A stretch of 64,000 nucleotides of DNA from Pontederia crassipes (taxonomy: Eukaryota > Streptophyta > Magnoliopsida > Commelinales > Pontederiaceae), in the NCBI GenBank assembly GCA_030549335.1, contig CM060198.1:49441353-49505352 (forward strand), written 5' to 3'. Below are positions 60,791 through 64,000 of the stretch, one piece after another. Within the stretch, counting starts at the first letter, position 1; each line of letters opens with the position of its first letter. The notes below the pieces were generated by a model. It made no database searches, was not told the DNA's origin, and worked only from the letters and a program-made list of their open reading frames with translations. The translations under genes were made by a program, and so were the position numbers.

Positions 60791-62128
60791 CATTCTCCCT
60801 TTAGGTGGAATCCGCTAGTTGATGGGATCGAACCGGATCTTGAATTAGGTGGACCGGACCGGACCGGACCGACACACTAAACATTTCGTGCAATCGACTG
60901 ACAACCAGGTAATGATGACATTAAAATTAAAGTTCCACTTCTTATTGAATCATGATGTGCCTCTCTTTTTAATGAGCAAAAAGTTAACTATTATCTAGTT
61001 GACCCGTAATTCAAGTGCCTCTCTTTTTAGTTTTGAGTTATAATTCCTTTATTTTTAGTTTTAAAACTTATCATAATTTGACATTTTCTCTTGTTAACTT
61101 CCATCTAAAATTTGTTAACTATTTTTTTTACTAATTATAAAATATAAAATTTACCTTACTTTAAAATATGTAGGTTTTGTTAATAATAATCTTTTAAGCT
61201 TTGTTTGAATAAATTTTAGCTGTCTTTTTTTTTAATTGAGATGAAAGAAAACTAAAGAGGGTCGGGGAAGGGAAATTTTTTTTCTTCAAATATTTGAATA
61301 GAATTTTCAAAATAGAAGAATGAAAGGAAATTGAGAGAATTTTTTTTCCATTTTTTCCTTATTTTATTTTGATTTTAAATTGGAGTGTAAATAGGGGAGG
61401 AAATTTTTCCTTTGGTTCCCTCTTTTCCTTTTTCCCTCACTTTTTTTTTACAATTCTCTTAACGAGGCTTTACTCGAATCACGAGTGTTCATGAGTGGAT
61501 TTGAATTAGGTCGAGGGCTTTCTATGCAGCAGATTTGATCTGACCTAATTGGGATCCAGTTAGTTGATTATTTTTTTCTTTTTTTAGCATTTTAATATAA
61601 AATATATATTTATTTATTTTAAATCATGAAAAACTTTTTTATTTTACTATTTTCTATATTTTAAAGACTTTATTTTCATATTTTTTAAAATTTTAATCAC
61701 ATAAAATGTCTAAATTAAATAAAAAATATTTTATTCAAATAAAAAAATAAAAAGGTTGGATCGTCGAGTCGACCCAGGTTGAAAATTTTCAACTCTTATT
61801 CGACCGAACCTTGGTCGGATCATGTTCGGATCCTAATTATAATTTAAAAGATCTTAGAGAAAATAATCCTAACTATTTATACATTATCTTCTTTTGTTTT
61901 TCATACCAGACATGCCTTCCTAATCCGAAAACAAAAAAGCATCCATTAAGCAAAAGAGATAGCTGGCAATGCCTGAATCTGCTGGACAGAGGGGACAGAG
62001 GATGTGCATGGTTTCTTATTGCCCGAGAGGGACTAATGATGTTGGGATGAGTTGGTGGAGTTCACATAGTTTTAGTGTCATTGCAGGGGGGGCACCATCC
62101 ATCCCTTTGGTGTGTGCCATGTAAAGAT
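60791..62128. other. intergenic DNA
   Basis: No gene. It holds a short (GGACC)n run (about 60852-60870) and, at about 61480-61830, a segment with GTCGA and GACC words at both ends enclosing AT-rich DNA, similar in style to the repeats at 50695-51210 and 62683-63112. Confidence 0.35.

Positions 62129-62158
<30 letters not shown>
62129..62158. repeat. 30-base G homopolymer
   Basis: An uninterrupted run of 30 G. Together with the C runs near 52.0 and 53.6 kb it is one of three long G/C homopolymer sites in the last 12 kb. Confidence 0.95.
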
Positions 62159-62159
<1 letters not shown>

Positions 62160-62682
62160 GGGCGGGAATTAGTGTGATTAGACGGATCATTGTGGCCTAA
62201 GTAAGTGGATCGATCCGGGTGAGTGACCGACGGGATTAAGTGATGCTATCGCAAACCTCCCCCTCCTTCACCTTTAGGTATTGGATTCATGTGTTCCTTT
62301 CATTTGACGACCCCCCCAGCAAACTGGCACTCAACCTCACCACCAGTGACCTTGCATTATTGTTCTACGCATTGCTCTGTTTTTTCCAAGCAGTCGAATC
62401 GGCCAAAGGAGAGCGATCCGTGTGGCTTCCTGCACCCATCATGGAAAGTTTCTGTTTTGTGGGATTCAGATGGGTACTGGAATAGGCCCCATGTTCTGAC
62501 ATTACTAGAGTTATTACGCATCCCTAATCCCACATGTTAATTGTGTGAAAGACTTCCCTGTTTCTCTATTGAAATGTGAAAATAATAATAATTATTATTA
62601 TTGAGTGTCAGTTTATCTAAATCATTAATCGATATGTGTTCAACATCCCTCGAGAGCAAAATGTGCTCTAGAGGACCGATCC
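62159..62682. other. intergenic DNA
   Basis: Short open frames at 62240-62540 show no recognisable domain. No gene called. Confidence 0.35.
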
Positions 62683-63112
62683 GGATTTGTCGAGTTTTTT
62701 TCCGACCCGGTTACCAACCGGATCGGGACCGGGTCTTATTTCCTCGAGTTTCGATTTCGACTCGATTAAATATATAATACTAATATTAAATTAATTAAAT
62801 ATTATATTTATATTTATTTTAAATAAATATATTTATTTTATTTGATATATATCTTAAATATACATTATATTATATTATCATATATATAATTTAATTAATA
62901 GTTATCATATTTATATAATAACATTATTTTTTAGTATTTTATTTTTATGGTAAAATTGGGATAATAAAAAATTCTCGATTTTTGTCCCGATTTGACCCGG
63001 ACGTCTCAGTCCCCGACTCAATTGGGATGGATCCGAGACCAAGTCTCCTTTTTCGAAAATTCGGAGCAAACTAAGTTGGGACTCGGTCCCGGACCCGAGT
63101 TTGCTCACCCCT
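62683..63112. mobile_element. possible hAT-like MITE with GGACCGG-type ends
   Basis: The left end ACCGATCCGGATTTGTCGAG and the right end, in reverse complement TAGGGGTGAGCAAACTCGGG, enclose CG-rich shoulders (GGATCGGGACCGGGTC; GGTCCCGGACCCGAG) and an AT-rich core. The word TAGAGG stands directly outside both ends (62677-62682 and 63113-63118). The inverted match is clear in the shoulders but weak at the extreme ends. Confidence 0.45.
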
Positions 63113-64000
63113 ATAGAGGTACATACCTAGAGGAATGTTGAACATACCTGGATCATTGGATCAACGATTTTGAGATTCTCTAGAGGTACATTAATTCTTA
63201 ATAATAATAATAATAATAATAATTCACTTTCTGAGAATTTTTTTAGGGATGTTGAGTGTTTATGGATCGTTGATCCATTGGTCAACGATTCAGAAGAGAC
63301 GGATGATTAAAATATATCATTTAAATATATTATTTATCTGAACTGATCAGTGATTCTAATGCACTCAACATCCCAAGTGGAGGGTGTTCTGGACGTAAAT
63401 TAAATTCTAATAATAATATATTTGTAAAAAAAGATTGTGCTTTGTTTTAATCATCAAATTTTATTGTTTTTATTATTACACTATATATATAGGGGAAATT
63501 CTATATAAAAAAGGCTAAGCTTTTATAGTTGAAAGTCACAAACTTTTTAAATTAATTACGATTCTAGCCCATGTTATAATTCAATAAAACAAGAACAAAA
63601 TGTTGATTCAACGATTTTGACATGTATAATTAAATACGTATTTGTATTTTTTATTTCATTATTATATTAATATAATGTTATTTTACATTATATGGTTAAA
63701 CTTTGATTGATTTTTACATAATTATAAAGTTGCACAATTAATATAATAAATATTTAAATTTAAAACTTAAAAATGTATGATATAATGTCTACTTATCTAT
63801 GTGAAAGATTGATGGATTAATAATTCACATTTTTTTATGATAAAAATAATAGACTACATTTGTAACCAATTAAAGATGCATGATTTTATAAAACATAAAA
63901 ATCTAGACTAGATATGAGATCAAAACAAAAGTTCATGTTTTTTTATACAAATTATCCTATTACATTGGATGACATAAATTTTTAACTATATTAATGAATG
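63113..64000. other. AT-rich intergenic DNA to the window edge
   Basis: No gene was recognised. (AAT)n tract at about 63202-63223. Phrases TTCAACATCCCTC (62639), GATGTTGAGTG (63248) and CACTCAACATCCC (63362) occur in both orientations, suggesting another small inverted-repeat element family. Confidence 0.4.

Overview
This is nuclear DNA of a flowering plant. The evidence is a WRKY gene with GT-AG introns, pieces of plastid DNA, and plant-type CACTA, MULE, gypsy and RTE elements. Low overall GC next to very GC-rich first exons (prolyl-tRNA synthetase and methyltransferase-like fragments) fits a monocot outside the grasses, but the species cannot be fixed from the sequence. I see no bacterial or viral genes, no CRISPR array and no tRNA gene.

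Layout. 1-3.2 kb: AT-rich repeat-derived DNA with an insertion rich in a palindromic GGTCGACC motif. 3.2-7.8 kb: a decayed MULE transposase (minus strand) split by a small LTR retrotransposon, which is itself split by an 893-bp MULE-type element. 8.5-10.7 kb: a solo gypsy-type LTR with a perfect 5-bp target duplication. 11.8-19.6 kb: broken 5' pieces of four unrelated host genes (an ICMT-like methyltransferase, VARICOSE/EDC4, a chloroplast rhomboid-like protein, organellar prolyl-tRNA synthetase), with four RTE-LINE-derived insertions among them. 21.0-22.8 kb: a WRKY49-like transcription factor, the only gene that looks intact. 23.9-27.6 kb: CACTA element A. 28.8-29.3 kb: a foldback MITE. 29.35-34.13 kb: a long-TIR MULE with a FAR1-like transposase that carries a composite plastid insertion (ycf2 + rrn23 + petD). 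34.13 kb onward: CACTA element B, interrupted at 40,744-49,847 by CACTA element C, which holds its own LTR-like insertion and a small TIR element. 49.9-64 kb: AT-rich intergenic DNA with MITE pairs, microsatellites, long C and G runs and local duplications, and no recognisable gene.

How it fits together. The window is a record of nested transposition around one apparently functional gene. All three CACTA elements lack the catalytic part of the TNPD transposase, so they look non-autonomous. Both MULE transposases carry stops, frameshifts or insertions. W-box-like motifs upstream of the WRKY gene are consistent with auto- or cross-regulation. Alignments, boundaries and family names were read by eye; no database search was run.
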